Shown here: positions 1 through 10,663 of the stretch, piece by piece
How positions within the stretch are numbered: the stretch's first letter is position 1
Layout: the number at the start of each line of letters is the position of its first letter
Assembly: GCF_004359215.1 (NCBI RefSeq)
Contig: NC_090610.1
Coordinates: 4,266,739-4,330,738, forward strand
From: Bremia lactucae
Taxonomy: Eukaryota; Oomycota; Peronosporomycetes; Peronosporales; Peronosporaceae
DNA: 64,000 bases
Direction: 5' to 3'
Position numbers and translations under genes: made by a program
The notes under the pieces: generated by a model
Databases searched by the model: none
What the model was told of the DNA's origin: nothing
The model's input: only the letters and a program-made list of their open reading frames with translations

Positions 1-91
1 CCGGCGAATTAACGCGGCGCGTGCGCTTAGTGCGAGGTTGTGTGGGCGTCTTCGCAGACGACCCACCAACGTGGCCCCTTTTAGGTGGCAT
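1..91 (-). pseudogene. aORF2 N-terminus (antisense gene of Gypsy-2), runs off left edge
   Basis: A minus-strand reading frame starts with ATG at 91-89 and stays open to the left edge of the window. It begins MPPKRG and continues with a basic Ser/Thr/Pro/Lys/Arg-rich stretch (AKTPTQPRTKRTR) that resembles a nuclear localisation signal. The same beginning is found at 58402, reading away from a polypurine tract and LTR in the same way; the start-to-LTR distances are 132 and 124 bp. This is the 5' end of the antisense gene of a Gypsy-2 element whose body lies left of the window. Its function is unknown. Only about 30 codons are visible, so integrity cannot be judged. Confidence 0.55.
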
Positions 92-209
92 CTTGGGCGC
101 CGTGTATAGAAACACGTGCGCGAGAGTGATCGAGTGAACTAGCGGCGCGTAAAGCTGCTCGCAGTTCCTCTCTCTACTCTGTCGAATTTAAAAATGTAAA
201 TTCGTTCTT

Positions 210-223
210 AAAGAGGGGGATGG
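210..223 (+). other. Polypurine tract of Gypsy-2 3' LTR
   Basis: AAAGAGGGGGATGG lies directly against the TGTAACGGG start of the LTR at 224. A purine tract at this place primes plus-strand DNA synthesis in LTR retrotransposons. An equivalent tract precedes the LTR at 58527. It shows that the element to the left is in plus orientation, so the MPPKRG frame next to it is antisense. Confidence 0.6.
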
Positions 224-1026
224 TGTAACGGGCTAGAGTTGCCCTAATGTTACACAGTCCCCATTAAGTACATTTGGTACTTAAGGGGATGGTCAATTAC
301 TAAATAATAGTAATTAGACCCAACACTCGGGTGTGGTGCACATTTGTGACCAACCCTTGTGGATGTGATGCACATGGGTGCATTCACATTAGGAGGGATG
401 ACGCCCAGCGTCATCCATGATGACGGCTAGCGTCATCAGTTACGCGAGGTATCTATAAAGATACGCTCGTAATACATATTAAATGATATCTATAGAGATA
501 TCATTTTAATTGGTAAAAATAGGTATTTGTATTTAATTCTATTAAATATAAATCAGTCTGAAATTTACTACCTACTTGGTAAGTGCGCACGAGGAGACGG
601 ATTACCGCTCCCGTGACGTCACTTCACCAGAGTTCTTAGTGTGTTGGGTGAGGTCGCTTGCGCGCCCACCACAACTACCTCACTGCACGCAAGAGAAGCA
701 GGTGCAAACCGCTTCCTCGCTGTGCTAGGGTGTGTGCTAAGTAGAGCGTGGCCGCATTACGACGTGCCCGCCTACACTCAGCGCTGGACGCGCGCAAAGA
801 GAGAGACAGATAAGACTTTGTTACATGTTTTGTATTAATTTATAATTAAGTTAGTATTAAATAGATAGAAACAGAAGTACTTTATTGTATTAAATACAGT
901 TTTCGTTTTAACCATTTCTAAAACAAGTGTTTTGAAAGAGTCTTCCTCTGCACGTAGTAGTGTACGTGAAGTGACGTGAGGCACCACTCGCACTGAAGCA
1001 GTACAAGTCAATAGTGCCCCGTTACA
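224..1026 (+). repeat. Chimeric LTR (Gypsy-2 5' part, Gypsy-1 3' part)
   Basis: The sequence starts TGTAACGGGC after a polypurine tract and ends CCCCGTTACA. Positions 224 to about 778 match the LTR copies at 32703 and 58527 (Gypsy-2 type). From about 779 to the end it matches the 3' part of the LTR at 15647-16088 (Gypsy-1 type). At 803 bp it is much longer than the 442 bp of the downstream Gypsy-1 LTR. It acts as the right LTR of an element off the left edge and the left LTR of the Gypsy-1 element starting at 1027. The switch at about 779 looks like recombination between two LTRs. Confidence 0.7.
396..438 (+). repeat. Two consecutive stem-loops in LTR
   Basis: GGATGACG-cccA-GCGTCATCC (396-416) and TGATGACG-gctag-CGTCATCA (418-438) are back-to-back inverted repeats sharing the arm GATGACG. 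An imperfect third palindrome follows at about 440-474. The copies at about 32875 and 58687 keep a GGATGACG/CGTCATCC palindrome, so at least one is a stable feature of this LTR type. A protein-binding or RNA-structure role is possible but unproven. Confidence 0.55.
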
Positions 1027-1076
1027 CATGGTAGCACTTTGTAGTCCGTCCAAGGAACACAGTTTCATCATCTAAC

Positions 1077-2317
1077 ATGTCCATGTTAGATGATAATGAG
1101 AATACACATCCCGTTTCGCGTGATAGCTACTCCTTTCTAAATGACATAGAAATGAGTGCGGTTGAACGAATGAGTTCGACCGTAAGGAATGATGCCATCT
1201 TGGCCATGCTGTCCGGTTTGGACAGAGATGCTCTCCATTCAGCCATCGCCTAGTTCATTCAACATGAACTTGACGAGGCAAAGGAGAAGGTAGTCTTGCT
1301 TAGTCAGCAGGGCTCCTAACAGGCAGAACTGTTGAGGTTCCAACAGGTACAGACCCCTGTACCTGGGATGACTCACACGCGTCGTCTCGAAAGCTTAACG
1401 ATTGACATCTTTAAGTATAGGGGACTCGAAGAAGACTCCCTCTTGAGATGTTTTGTCGAGTTGGACAATGCCATTAGGGCACGTCACATCCTCGACGAGC
1501 AAATGCAATTCGCATTCGCTCAATTTAATTTGGCAGGTCGTGCCAAAACCTGAGCACTAGGCCTTAAGTTGCGCGACCCATACGTCTTTGGGTCGCTAGA
1601 GGCTTTTAAAGCCCAGCTCAAACAGACGTTTGAATCGCCTAGGGCTGAGTTCAGAGCTCGATCAGAGCTTCAGAATGTCAAGCAAGGCAAGCAAGATCTT
1701 ATGTCCAGCACATACGACTCTTAGCGAGTTGTATCACAAATGATCCAGTTCATGAGCACACGTTGATTACGGTGTTCATGCAAGGCCTTACGGATGGACC
1801 CGTGAAGACCCATCTGTTTCGCTTGGAACTGGATACGCTTGAAGAGGCAATATCCGTTGCGGAACAGGAGGACTTTAGTTTGAGACAGGTTCAAGCTAGT
1901 TCGTCATCGTATCATCCTTCGAGACGACAAAAGCTTGAAGGTCCAGAACCTATGAGCCTCTCTTATGTCGAAAGCAAGAAACCTTGCTTTTCGAAAAATA
2001 AGCGATTGAACCGATGCAATCGCTGTCAAAAGATAGGTCCCTACGCACATGAGTGGAGTGACCCATGCCCAGTACCGATGGGTATGAACGTAATTATGGA
2101 CCGAATGCCAAAAAGGGCAACGGTAGCGGGTCCGACGTTGTTGCGAAATCGCAACAGCGAGGCGGGCCGCCAAAAACTGGTCGGGGTCAGTAGGGGCGCA
2201 ACGCCTACTGATCCAGCAACCTCAAGAGAATTTGCAAATCTCTTGACAAAAGTTGCTCCAGACACACAATCATTTTGTGTCTCGGCACCTGGCGATGAGG
2301 TTCCCTCATCACCTTGA
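1077..2317 (+). pseudogene. gag: Gypsy-1 gag (broken)
   Basis: The nucleocapsid/capsid polyprotein that would package the element RNA in the cytoplasm. Reading from the ATG at 1077, the frame has stops at 1251, 1317, 1551, 1722 and 1764, then shifts into a 184-codon open stretch at 1763-2317. The capsid-like part includes RDPYVFGSLEAFK and a Lys/Gln-rich segment. The zinc knuckle near 2019-2070 (CNRCQ...H...C) has spacing CX2CX7HX5C instead of the usual CX2CX4HX4C, so it is probably non-functional. It follows the LTR at 224-1026 by about 50 bp. The last part is repeated at 4159-4871. Similar gag is found on the minus strand at 47888-48118. Confidence 0.75.
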
Positions 2318-2970
2318 CATTAAAAGTAACAAATGGTTTGTCACTTAGAGCCCTTGTGGACTGTGGGGCGCCGAAGAACTTTATTAATTGCCAGTCGCTA
2401 GAGAGTCGTAGGCTCAAATATGTTAAGCGCGACATCCCCCCAACGAGGATGACAGTGCGTCTAGCGACAGGCGCATCAATAACAGTAATGAAACGCGAAG
2501 TGAAAAATTACTACGCGTTAAAAGATCTACAGTACGATGATGATTTCATCGTACTGGATTTGGATGACAAATTTGATGTCATCCTAGTTTACCTTGGCTC
2601 AGAAAATATGAGCCAAGAATCAGTTGGCAGCATCGATCCGTAAAGATGCCTGTCACTTGTTCATCAGATGGCCATCTGAAGAACGTCTTGGAGCGTCCAC
2701 AAGGTCTGGATGTACAACGAGTGGGTGCGATGGCCTCACTTGTGGTAAGGTCGTTAGTGGGACTGCAGAAGATCACAGTGTGATTACTAATCACACAGTG
2801 GAGTAAGCTGCCAGCGGCTGTGCAAATGCATAGGCAGCGCCGAAGGTCCACTACTCGAACAAGTCGAGTGTATTGAGACATGAGTGTACGCCTAGCGGGC
2901 GACATTTAAGGAAGATACCGGTTGCCCAAAATACAACACGATGATCCTAGGTCGAGAAGAGTCGACCGTA
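2314..2970 (+). pseudogene. Gypsy-1 aspartic protease, copy 1 (frameshifted)
   Basis: A retropepsin-type protease that would cut the Gag-Pol polyprotein. The active-site motif reads ALVDCGAPKNFI (Asp at 2359-2361): Cys replaces the usual Ser or Thr of D-S/T-G. The motif VRLATGAS and the segment DLDDKFDVIL follow as in other copies of this family. One G missing near 2586 shifts the frame just before the GLPWL motif. The intact version of this stretch is at 4868-5338. It sits directly downstream of gag. Confidence 0.7.
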
Positions 2971-3232
2971 GAAGACCCGACCGTGATAGCGCAATCACAG
3001 TCGGAAGCCGTTGAGGAAAAAAGTCCCCACGTACTTAAGGAGAAACCTCCTCAAATAGCTATTGCTAAAGTGACAAGACTCCAGCATCCCGAGGGATTAA
3101 TTCCTCGACAGCCTGTGGAAATGGGGTTTCAGGAAGAAACTGAGACATTGAATGATTAAGAATAGGCGCTTATACTCTTGATCTGTATGCTCCTTCGAAG
3201 TCAACCTTTTAGATAACTCAATTACCAACCGA

Positions 3233-4157
3233 CTAAGAAGTTAAACGGTTCTTAAGAGATCTATAAAGTGGCAGAATCAAGCAGATCTGCGTACTCGTCA
3301 CAGAGGACGAATACGTAACCAATATTCGGTCAGCGGTAATTTTTGCAGAGAACGAACGGGTTCGCAGCAGCTCATCGATGGACGAAAGTATCCTCGATGT
3401 GGGATTGAGAGATATACTATTCAATCCTGAAAGTCACATCAGAAAAACTCCTATTTACAAGGATTTGATTTAATACAGGGATTTATATCCTGAAACACTT
3501 CCATGCGAGTTGCCTAAGGATAAAGGCACTCGACATGAGATAGAGCTTAAACCGGGCTGTGTAATGAAGCAGTGGCCACTGCCTCGTGAACAAGTACTTG
3601 CGATCGGTAAATTTTTAATCGATCGATTAAAATCGGGCTATGTATAGGAGTCAACGTCCTCACATAGCTCTCCGATCTTCTGTGTGCGAAAGGCCACTTG
3701 AGGGTGGCGGATAGGGCACGCATTCAATAAACTGATTAAGAATGAAAATTGATCAAATTGAGGCATAACTATTCTTTGAAATCCTCTTATTCAACAATAA
3801 ATTATGCCTCAATTTGATCAATTTTTGTTTTTTATCAGTTTATTGAATGCGTGCACCGCCGGCGGTACCGGCTCAAACGCCAATACCTAGAAAATTCGTT
3901 TTCATAGATAGTATGTCTAAGCGTACCATCTTTCCATCGATAGATCTGATGGATAGATTTTATCTGATCCTAATGCGTGAACGGGACGTCCCGTACACAG
4001 CAGTGAGCACTCCCAGTGGGATGCTCTGGGAATGGCTAGTGATGCCTCAGGGGCTTAGTAACGCCCCTGCAACATTTAACAGATGTGTAACAAATCTGTT
4101 GAGACCGTTGCGAGAATTCGCACCGAGTTATTTTGACGATGTATTCGTCCATAGCCG
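3233..4157 (+). pseudogene. pol: Gypsy-1 reverse transcriptase, copy 1 (broken)
   Basis: RT makes the cDNA of the element. The recognisable order is: a linker containing SSSMDESILD, the motif KQWPLPREQV, FCVRKAT, HAFNKLI, PAQTPIPRK, MPQGLSNAPATFNR and finally YFDDVFVHS at about 4129-4154, which carries the catalytic Asp pair. Stops occur near 3470 and 3644. A 139-bp fold-back sequence (3716-3854) interrupts the HAFNKL...PAQTP junction. The frame ends at the N at 4158, where the tandem duplication begins again in mid-gag. Confidence 0.75.
3716..3854. repeat. Fold-back inverted repeat inside RT, copy 1
   Basis: The left arm (3716-3768) starts GCACGCATTCAATAAACTGA. The right arm (3802-3854) ends with its reverse complement TCAGTTTATTGAATGCGTGC. 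The inner parts (AATTGATCAAATTGAGGCAT and its complement) also pair, leaving a loop of about 33 bases. The outer ends of the arms are RT coding sequence (HAFNKL), so RT sequence itself has been copied in inverted orientation. Confidence 0.85.
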
Positions 4158-4158
4158 N

Positions 4159-4871
4159 TTTAAAGCCCAGCTCAAACAGACGTTTGAATCGCCTAGGGCT
4201 GAGTTCAGAGCTCGATCAGAGCTTCAGAATGTCAAGCAAGGCAAGCAAGATCTTATGTCCAGCACATACGACTCTTAGCGAGTTGTATCACAAATGATCC
4301 AGTTCATGAGCACACGTTGATTACGGTGTTCATGCAAGGCCTTACGGATGGACCCGTGAAGACCCATCTGTTTCGCTTGGAACTGGATACGCTTGAAGAG
4401 GCAATATCCGTTGCGGAACAGGAGGACTTTAGTTTGAGACAGGTTCAAGCTAGTTCGTCATCGTATCATCCTTCGAGACGACAAAAGCTTGAAGGTCCAG
4501 AACCTATGAGCCTCTCTTATGTCGAAAGCAAGAAACCTTGCTTTTCGAAAAATAAGCGATTGAACCGATGCAATCGCTGTCAAAAGATAGGTCCCTACGC
4601 ACATGAGTGGAGTGACCCATGCCCAGTACCGATGGGTATGAACGTAATTATGGACCGAATGCCAAAAAGGGCAACGGTAGCGGGTCCGACGTTGTTGCGA
4701 AATCGCAACAGCGAGGCGGGCCGCCAAAAACCCGTCGGGGTCAGCAGGGGCGCAACGCCTACTGATCCAGCAACCTCAAGAGAATTTGCAAATCTCTTGA
4801 CAAAAGTTGCTCCAGACACACAATCATTTTGTGTCTCGGCACCTGGCGATGAGGTTCCCTCATCACCTTGA
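4159..4871 (+). pseudogene. gag: Gypsy-1 gag C-terminal part, copy 2
   Basis: This is the duplicated 3' part of gag: the capsid C-terminus and the same altered zinc knuckle as in copy 1 (near 4573-4624). A 184-codon stretch (4317-4871) is open. It differs from copy 1 by one Leu/Pro change. The N-terminal half of gag is absent because the duplication starts in mid-gene. Confidence 0.7.
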
Positions 4872-5338
4872 CATTAAAAGTAACAAATGGTTTGTCACTT
4901 AGAGCCCTTGTGGACTGTGGGGCGCCGAAGAACTTTATTAATTGCCAGTCGCTAGAGAGTCGTAGGCTCAAATATGTTAAGCGCGACATCCCCCCAACGA
5001 GGATGACAGTGCGTCTAGCGACAGGCGCATCAATAACAGTAATGAAACGCGAAGTGAAAAATTACTACGCGTTAAAAGATCTACAGTACGATGATGATTT
5101 CATCGTACTGGATTTGGATGACAAATTTGATGTCATCCTAGGTTTACCTTGGCTCAGAAAATATGAGCCAAGAATCAGTTGGCAGCATCGATCCGTAAAG
5201 ATGCCTGTCACTTGTTCATCAGATGGCCATCTGAAGAACGTCTTGGAGCGTCCACAAGGTCTGGATGTACAACGAGTGGGTGCGATGGCCTCACTTGTGG
5301 TAAGGTCGTTAGTGGGACTGCAGAAGATCACAGTGTGA
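4868..5338 (+). pseudogene. Gypsy-1 aspartic protease, copy 2 (open)
   Basis: A 156-codon open stretch with the protease active site DCGAPKNFI, then VRLATGAS and DLDDKFDVILGLPWLRKYEP. The W-L-x-x-x-x-P-x-I-x-W block (GLPWL...PRISW) closes the protease domain. This copy keeps the G that is missing at about 2586 in copy 1. The Cys in D-C-G is shared with two minus-strand relatives (near 47558 and 29590), so it may be a property of the family. Downstream sequence to 5714 is a decayed linker between protease and RT. Confidence 0.72.
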
Positions 5339-5787
5339 TTACTAATCACACAGTGGAGTAAGCTGCCAGCGGCTGTGCAAATGCATAGGCAGCGCCGAAG
5401 GTCCACTACTCGAACAAGTCGAGTGTATTGAGACATGAGTGTACGCCTAGCGGGCGACATTTAAGGAAGATACCGGTTGCCCAAAATACAACACGATGAT
5501 CCTAGGTCGAGAAGAGTCGACCGTAGAAGACCCGACCGTGATAGCGCAATCACAGTCGGAAGCCGTTGAGGAAAAAAGTCCCCACGTACTTAAGGAGAAA
5601 CCTCCTCAAATAGCTATTGCTAAAGTGACAAGACTCCAGCATCCCGAGGGATTAATTCCTCGACAGCCTGTGGAAATGGGGTTTCAGGAAGAAACTGAGA
5701 CATTGAATGATTAAGAATAGGCGCTTATACTCTTGATCTGTATGCTCCTTCGAAGTCAACCTTTTAGATAACTCAATTACCAACCGA

Positions 5788-7060
5788 CTAAGAAGTTAAA
5801 CGGTTCTTAAGAGATCTATAAAGTGGCAGAATCAAGCAGATCTGCGTACTCGTCACAGAGGACGAATACGTAACCAATATTCGGTCAGCGGTAATTTTTG
5901 CAGAGAACGAACGGGTTCGCAGCAGCTCATCGATGGACGAAAGTATCCTCGATGTGGGATTGAGAGATATACTATTCAATCCTGAAAGTCACATCAGAAA
6001 AACTCCTATTTACAAGGATTTGATTTAATACAGGGATTTATATCCTGAAACACTTCCATGCGAGTTGCCTAAGGATAAAGGCACTCGACATGAGATAGAG
6101 CTTAAACCGGGCTGTGTAATGAAGCAGTGGCCACTGCCTCGTGAACAAGTACTTGCGATCGGTAAATTTTTAATCGATCGATTAAAATCGGGCTATGTAT
6201 AGGAGTCAACGTCCTCACATAGCTCTCCGATCTTCTGTGTGCGAAAGGCCACTTGAGGGTGGCGGATAGGGCACGCATTCAATAAACTGATTAAGAATGA
6301 AAATTGATCAAATTGAGGCATAACTATTCTTTGAAATCCTCTTATTCAACAATAAATTATGCCTCAATTTGATCAATTTTTGTTTTTTATCAGTTTATTG
6401 AATGCGTGCACCGCCGGCGGTACCGGCTCAAACGCCAATACCTAGAAAATTCGTTTTCATAGATAGTATGTCTAAGCGTACCATCTTTCCATCGATAGAT
6501 CTGATGGATAGATTTTATCTGATCCTAATGCGTGAACGGGACGTCCCGTACACAGCAGTGAGCACTCCCAGTGGGATGCTCTGGGAATGGCTAGTGATGC
6601 CTCAGGGGCTTAGTAACGCCCCTGCAACATTTAACAGATGTGTAACAAATCTGTTGAGACCGTTGCGAGAATTCGCACCGAGTTATTTTGACGATGTATT
6701 CGTCCAATAGCCGGGTCATGGACAGAAAGACGGACGTGGAAGTTCTCAAAACTCACGTTCGTCAGCTTCTTAAACTTATGCGAAATCATAAGTTCTCGCA
6801 AATCTCAAGAAGTGTATATTCGCTGCAAGCGAAATACCACTTCTTGGGTGCATCGTCGGAAAACACGGCGTGCGCCCTGATCCCGAAACGATCAAGGCAA
6901 TTACCGACTGGCCAGTTCCAGTCGATGTCAAGGGACTTAATAAGTTCCTTGGTCTAGCGGCGTACTTGCACAAGTGCTCACGCAGTTATGCAGAGATGAC
7001 AGTTCATCTATCTCGTCTCTTGAAAAAAGACGAGAAATGGTTATGGAACGCTGATTGTCG
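5788..7060 (+). pseudogene. pol: Gypsy-1 RT and start of RNase H, copy 2 (broken)
   Basis: The same RT motifs as copy 1 appear, up to YFDDVF near 6683-6705, where an extra A shifts the frame. Unlike copy 1 it goes on: the connection motif with LGASSENTACALIP, then DPETIKAITDWPVPVDVKGL, KFLGLAAYLHK and LLKKDEKWLWNADC, which is the entry to RNase H. The reading frame breaks off at about 7060, where Gypsy-2 sequence begins. The family 1 frame picks up again at about 12114. It also contains a copy of the fold-back repeat (6271-6409). Confidence 0.75.
6271..6409. repeat. Fold-back inverted repeat inside RT, copy 2
   Basis: Duplicate of the 3716-3854 hairpin, carried along by the 2.55-kb tandem duplication. 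The arms and loop are the same. Confidence 0.85.
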
Positions 7061-8400
7061 GAAAGCAACGGCACCCGCTTCCCATTCTAAGTTCGTGGTA
7101 ATTCGGAGAACGGGTATTCGACAAATAAGAACGATCAAAGGCACGTCAAAACGATTGACCTTTAGATCTCTCCCAATTAAATAGGACGGACCGTCGAAGA
7201 CGAAATAGCGGAGGCATCCTCTGTTGAGGTGCTCCAGAACGTCTTGAAATCTGCCGAGAAAATAGAAAAAAAATTCCTGGACATGTCGAGGGATCTCATC
7301 CTTGCCGAATTAAAGGAAGAAAAGATCCACAAAGTAGTCGCACCAGTTTCGGAAGAGCACGTGGTGGACGGAGCGTCCTAGAAAGTAAAAATAGATTCGC
7401 TGCTCAAGACTGGGATGCCTTGAGAGACAGTCCGCTCTCTGAGGTCCTGTTGAAATATCGCGATGTGTTCTCAGAATAAGTGCCGAACCGCCTACCAGCA
7501 GATAGGGGCATCGGGCACGAGATAGACCTCGAACCTGGCACCAAGTATTGTGTGACCAGGCAATGGCCGTTGCCGAAAGAGCAAGTCGAATTTATCGATG
7601 AGTTCTTCGACCGAAGGCGCGACATGTGCGTGAGACCTAGTCGCCTCACTGCAGCCCGACCTTCTGTGTGCGTAAAACCACAGGTGGATGCCGCGTGATA
7701 TACGCTTACAATAAGCTGATCACGGCCACCATTCCGGCGCAATCGCCAATCCCCGCGGAAAGATGTCTTGTTGAACTCCATGTGAAAGTCCACTATCTTT
7801 CCCGCATTAGATTTAAACGTTGGCTATTATCAGGTACTCAAGAGAGAGTCCGATGTAGCCAAAACTGCAGTAAGCACCCCAAGCGGTATGCTTTAGCAGT
7901 GGCTTGCAAAGCCCCAAGATTTGAAAAACGCACCAGCGACATTTAACCGAGTGGTTGCTCACGTTATGCGTCAACACCGTGCCTACGCGCCCTATTACTT
8001 TGACGATGTATTCGCTCGTAGTAGGGCCGAGGACGGGCTAAGCGAAATCGAGCCGCACAAGCGTCATTAAGACGCTGTATTGCAGACTCTGGAGGACGCT
8101 CAACTGTACGTCAACTTTTAAAAGTGCGTTATAGGGGGCCCCGAGATACCTGTGCTGAGCTTCATCGTAGGTACACATGGTGTACGAGCAGACACAGACA
8201 TGGTAAAATCGGTAAAGGAATGGCCATTCGCACAACACGTGAAGGACTTGCACCAATTCCTAGGGCTCACAAAATTCTTGCATAAGTACAACAAGAATTA
8301 TGCAGAGCGTACTAAGCCCTTCTCTGACCTCCTTAAAAAGATGCAGAATGAATTTGGTCGAAATAACAAGTATAAATATGCGTTCACAGCAGTGAAGCAA
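7061..8400 (+). pseudogene. pol: Gypsy-2 linker and RT (broken)
   Basis: This is a diverged copy of 34957-36280. Motifs include LPADRGIGHEIDLEPGTKY, RQWPLPKEQV, a damaged FCVRK-type motif and YFDDVFA at about 7995-8015 with the catalytic Asp pair. It continues to a GVRAD-type block and a FLGLTKFLHKY segment. Numerous stops and frameshifts interrupt it, for example near 7380, 7696 and 8070. It is not expected to make a product. Confidence 0.7.
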
Positions 8401-8404
8401 TCTC

Positions 8405-9035
8405 GTGTATAGGCATCGGTCTTGGCATGGCCTGACGCGGATAAGCCCTTTAGCATCGTCTGCGATGCAAGCAATTTTTGCAATCGGCAGTGCACTCATG
8501 CTGAAAGATGACGACGGCGTTGACCGTGTCATCTCTTATCAGTCCCGGCTTTTGAATTCCGCGAAAGTCAATTTTTATGTGCATGACAAAGGGCTACTTT
8601 CAATAAAGTATGCTCTTGTCAAGTTTCGAGTGCACCTATTGGGCACCGAACCATTTGTGGTTTTTACAGATCATGCAATAGTGCGGACTGGAATAAGCTC
8701 ACCGCACCTCTCGCCTAGAATGGCAAGACGGCTCACATTCTTCTCTGAATTTAATTTAAGCTGAATATATGCCGGGTAAGACGAATGTCTTGGATGACGC
8801 TTTATCGCGCAGACCAGGCTTCGAGGGGAGACACCAGGAAAGTATGTCTAGTGCTAAAGCAAAATGTCAGCCGTCAACGTTGGCAGCCATTAAAGCATAC
8901 CACGTGACGAGCTCATTGGCCTCTGAGATAAAAGAGAGCTACAGTCAGGACGACCATTGTCGCCTACTGTTAGATCACTTTGATGAACGAAAGGTTTCCC
9001 CTGCGTCGCTCCTGAAAGCTAAGCTAGATCGCTAA
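8405..9035 (+). pseudogene. pol: Gypsy-2 RNase H and linker (broken)
   Basis: The ORF at 8405-8764 contains a core resembling DASNFAIGSALM, HDKGLLSIKYALVKF and PFVVFTDHA. The usual Glu of the HDKELL motif is Gly here, which would remove a catalytic acid. The next piece (8769-9035) carries the end-of-RNase H motif GKTNVLDDALSRRP and the linker to integrase. A stop separates the two at about 8761. Confidence 0.7.
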
Positions 9036-10663
9036 AGCTACAGCGATGGCCTTTTACGGCATCAGCTGTCACCTTGTGATATTTTGAGAATATGTGTTCT
9101 CATACACAGATCCGAAGTTGAAGATACTTTGCGAGCTACATGATGCACCATCGACTAGGCATCTTGGCCGTGAAAAGAAATTTCTACGAGTGTCAGAGAA
9201 ATTTTGATGCCAACTATATTCGCTCCTGCGAACAGTGCGAGCACATGAAGCCTGCACCGTCCAGCAGCGTGCCATTGAAGTCGCTGCCGATTCTTACGGA
9301 TTGTTAGAAGTAGGTCAGTCTGGACTTCATGCTTGGCATGCCGGCTGACCGCAAGGTCGCCCGGGGCTCGTCGGCTTTGTAAATAGACTGAGAAAAATGG
9401 TGCATTGAGCACCCCGCAGTACCACGATCACTGGCAAGGACTAAGCTATCTTGTTCCTGGATCATGTGTACCGACTAAACGGGATGCCCGAGTCCATAGT
9501 ATCGGACCGGGATCCACGTCTTACGTCGGACGTTTGGCGTCATTTGATTGAGCTGCTGGGTAGCAAGCTCCACATGTCTACAGCCGATCATTTCCAGACT
9601 GATGGCCAAACGGATTTTGCCTATTGGGTCGTGCCGGATGTATTGCCTACGGTAGCGACTCCCAAAGAATGGAGCCAACAATTTGCCCTTCGTGGAGTTC
9701 ACTATAAATAACAGCGTCCCGCCAGTACGGGTAAGACACCGTTGGTATTTTTACGGAATGCCCCATCCTCGGACGCCAGTATCGTTTGTGCACAGCCCGA
9801 GTCTTAGTGAGGGAGGGCCTCACTATGCTCGGTGCGAAAGAGGGATATAGTTTCGTCAATATGACCCGCGAGGGTATCATCTCAACGACAGAAACTTGCC
9901 CTAGTCACCCTTCCGGTTCAGCAGTGGTCAATAAAACTATGTCCAATGACCGACCTCTCGGCGGTGTCATAGGCGAGTTTGATGCTGAAAGCGTGAGCGA
10001 GGCTCAACACTTTGTGGATGAGCGATTAGCCATCACATGAAAACTTGTGACGCGATAACTAGCGCACAGGACAAGCAAAAAGAATATGCGGACCGAAATG
10101 TTCGCAAAAAATGAACGCTTCAGAGCGGGTGAATAAGTACTATTATGTACTGCTACCCTACCTAAAAATGCAATTTCTGTACAACCTGGAGGTACTACGA
10201 AGTTGTTGCTGCGTTTCGTTGGGCCATTTACGGTGGTAGAAGATCTTGGAGACCTAAAAATTAGGCTCATCCTTCCCCCGCATATGAAGACGCACCCCAA
10301 ATTTACGTGGGTCGTCTGAAAACGATATGAAGACCCAAATGAGGTCACATACCCCCTCCGTCTAAGGAGACCGATGGTAAGGCCAACTGTGAGTCGAGAG
10401 TCGTTCGGGTGAGGGAGACGGAGAAGGCGGAGAACTATCAGCCGACCGACTTTTCCCACCACGAACAGCACTCGGAAAGCGAGGGACATCACGCGATTAA
10501 CGCGGATCCTCAGCATTATCCTCTCAAAACTGTCCAAGCGAGTCTTCAGGCGTTCATAACCCTGACGAGCCTTCGCTCGGACATCAACGAGATCCGAGGT
10601 CAGTCGCGAGACTTGACCCTCAAGATCCGCAATATGTCGTTCAGCAGCGCTGAACGCCTGTGA
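9036..10663 (+). pseudogene. pol: Gypsy-2 integrase and C-terminal domain (broken)
   Basis: Remnants of the HHCC zinc domain lie near 9130-9260. The core has VSDRDPRLTSDVW near 9497-9533, while the third catalytic acid block reads TDGQTDFAYW, so the expected Glu is lost. A GPFTVVEDLG-type C-terminal domain follows near 10217-10260, with PHMKTHPKF after it. Frames change several times. The better copy is 36983-38518. The 3' end meets aORF2, which runs in from the opposite strand. Confidence 0.65.

Larger units (their letters stand above)
1605..4157 (+). repeat. Direct tandem repeat, copy 1 (2.55 kb)
   Basis: This segment runs from mid-gag through protease to the RT active-site region. It is repeated almost letter for letter at 4159-6713. 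The differences I see are a few substitutions near 2176-2192 (versus 4730-4746), one missing G near 2586 and one extra A near 6706 in the second copy. The base between the copies (4158) is N. Confidence 0.9.
4159..6713 (+). repeat. Direct tandem repeat, copy 2 (2.55 kb)
   Basis: Second copy of 1605-4157. It continues to the right into unique RT sequence, so it is the copy physically linked to the rest of the element. The offset between copies is 2554 bp, and 2555 bp after about 5150. Confidence 0.9.

Noticed and set aside
10004..10537. Minus-strand 177-codon ORF
   Set aside because: It lies opposite the Gypsy-2 integrase tail (GPFTVV domain). Unlike aORF2 it is not matched block by block in other copies: the equivalent at 38249-38548 is a shorter shadow of the same pol frame.
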